From Alphaproteobacteria bacterium (GTDB lineage: Bacteria > Pseudomonadota > Alphaproteobacteria > Caulobacterales > Caulobacteraceae): DNA of 5,073 nucleotides. The notes below the pieces were generated by a model, which worked only from the letters and a program-made list of their open reading frames with translations, had not been told where the DNA came from and made no database searches. Numbering within the stretch: position 1 is the first letter of the stretch; the number at the start of each line of letters is the position of its first letter. The translations under genes were made by a program, and so were the position numbers. Location: NCBI GenBank assembly GCA_018895795.1, contig JAHINZ010000322.1, positions 1 to 5,073 of the forward strand, read 5' to 3'. Below, one piece after another: positions 4,631 through 5,073 of this stretch.

Positions 4631-5073
4631 ATGGCGCTGAACACCAAGGTTCTCCTGGCGACGACGATGCTGGGAGGCTTCGCACTGCTGTCCCCCACCA
4701 TGACATTGGCGCAAACCGCGACCGCCGCGAGCGCGGCCGATACCGTTGAGGAGGTGGTGGTCACCGGCTCGCGCATCCGTCGCGATCCGACCAACTCGCC
4801 GACCCCGCTGATCCAGGTTTCGCGCGATGAAGTCGTCGTGACGGGTCAGGCCAGCGTTATCGACGTTCTGGCCGACATTCCCGCGCTCTCGGGCTCCCTG
4901 GTGCCGGAAGACACCACCGGTTCGGGCCTGAACGACGGCGGCCTGTCGCTGCTGAACCTGCGGGACCTGGGCACCAACCGCACCCTGACCCTGGTCGATG
5001 GCCGTCGCCATGTCGGTTCGACCGGCGGTGGTCTCGCGGTCGACGTCGACACCATTCCCCGCCTGCTGATCCA
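4631..5073 (+). CDS. TonB-dependent outer-membrane receptor, N-terminal part (3' end outside window)
   Basis: Outer-membrane active transporter that takes up scarce ligands (siderophores, vitamins, or in Caulobacterales often carbohydrates) using TonB/ExbBD energy. The ligand cannot be told from this part. The frame is open from the ATG at 4631 to the window edge, giving 147 codons of a family usually 700-1000 residues long. Residues 1-27 form a Sec signal peptide: Lys6, a hydrophobic core about 7-20, and probable cleavage after MTLA27. A TonB-box-like segment follows at 37-51 (DTVEEVVVTGSRIRR). The plug domain then starts, with SVIDVLADIPAL and the typical LNLRDLGTNRTLTLVDGRRH near 116-135. 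The start is supported by GAGGA at 4615-4619 (11-base spacing, rather long) and by the basic residue placed before the signal core. A later ATG at 4667 would remove that basic region. The family call is secure. Confidence 0.93.
   Translation, partial: MALNTKVLLATTMLGGFALLSPTMTLAQTATAASAADTVEEVVVTGSRIRRDPTNSPTPLIQVSRDEVVVTGQASVIDVLADIPALSGSLVPEDTTGSGLNDGGLSLLNLRDLGTNRTLTLVDGRRHVGSTGGGLAVDVDTIPRLLI

Noticed and set aside
1..5073. CRISPR array, IS element, tRNA/rRNA, prophage or defence system
   Set aside because: No regularly spaced repeats, transposase motifs, cloverleaf or rRNA sequence were seen. The only mobile-like features are the two palindromic elements, and the only toxin-antitoxin trace is the lone BrnA-like gene.

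Overview
The window is GC-rich, with strongly biased codon third positions and compact genes. Its content (an aroB/CNNM-CBS neighbourhood, a FAT GUY-type single-domain response regulator, a large TonB-dependent receptor, palindromic intergenic repeats and a GANTC site) points to an alphaproteobacterium, most likely Caulobacterales (Caulobacter or a close relative). This assignment rests on protein motifs and gene content read by eye, not on a database match.

Layout. 1-687 (+) is the C-terminal part of aroB (3-dehydroquinate synthase), cut by the left edge. 688-975 is a gene-free convergent gap with a 132-bp near-perfect inverted repeat. 976-1227 (-) is a small BrnA-family (DUF4415) ribbon-helix-helix antitoxin-like protein with no BrnT toxin beside it. 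A perfect 14-bp palindrome lies 5 bp before its start codon. 1247-1735 is gene-free and carries a second, unrelated inverted-repeat element plus small hairpins. 1736-2155 (+) is a Rnk/GreA-C-type nucleoside diphosphate kinase regulator. 2256-3542 (+) is a CNNM/CBS/CorC_HlyC membrane protein (CorB/HlyC-CorC family). 3543-3849 is a gene-free leader with a good match to the EcfG/sigma-T general-stress promoter. 3850-4218 (+) is a stand-alone receiver domain of the FAT GUY type. 4219-4630 is a structured intergenic region with two terminator-like hairpins and a hairpin-rich leader. 4631-5073 (+) is the N-terminus of a TonB-dependent outer-membrane receptor, cut by the right edge.

How it fits together. 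The genes do not form one pathway. aroB serves the shikimate pathway, and the CNNM protein is a membrane protein often found near aroKB in alphaproteobacteria. Here the two are separated by a small accessory block (repeats, orphan antitoxin, rnk). The most suggestive association is the FAT GUY receiver, whose known relatives SdrG and MrrA act in the alphaproteobacterial general stress response, lying downstream of a GGAAC-N16-CGTT match. No phage, IS element, CRISPR array, tRNA or rRNA was seen.
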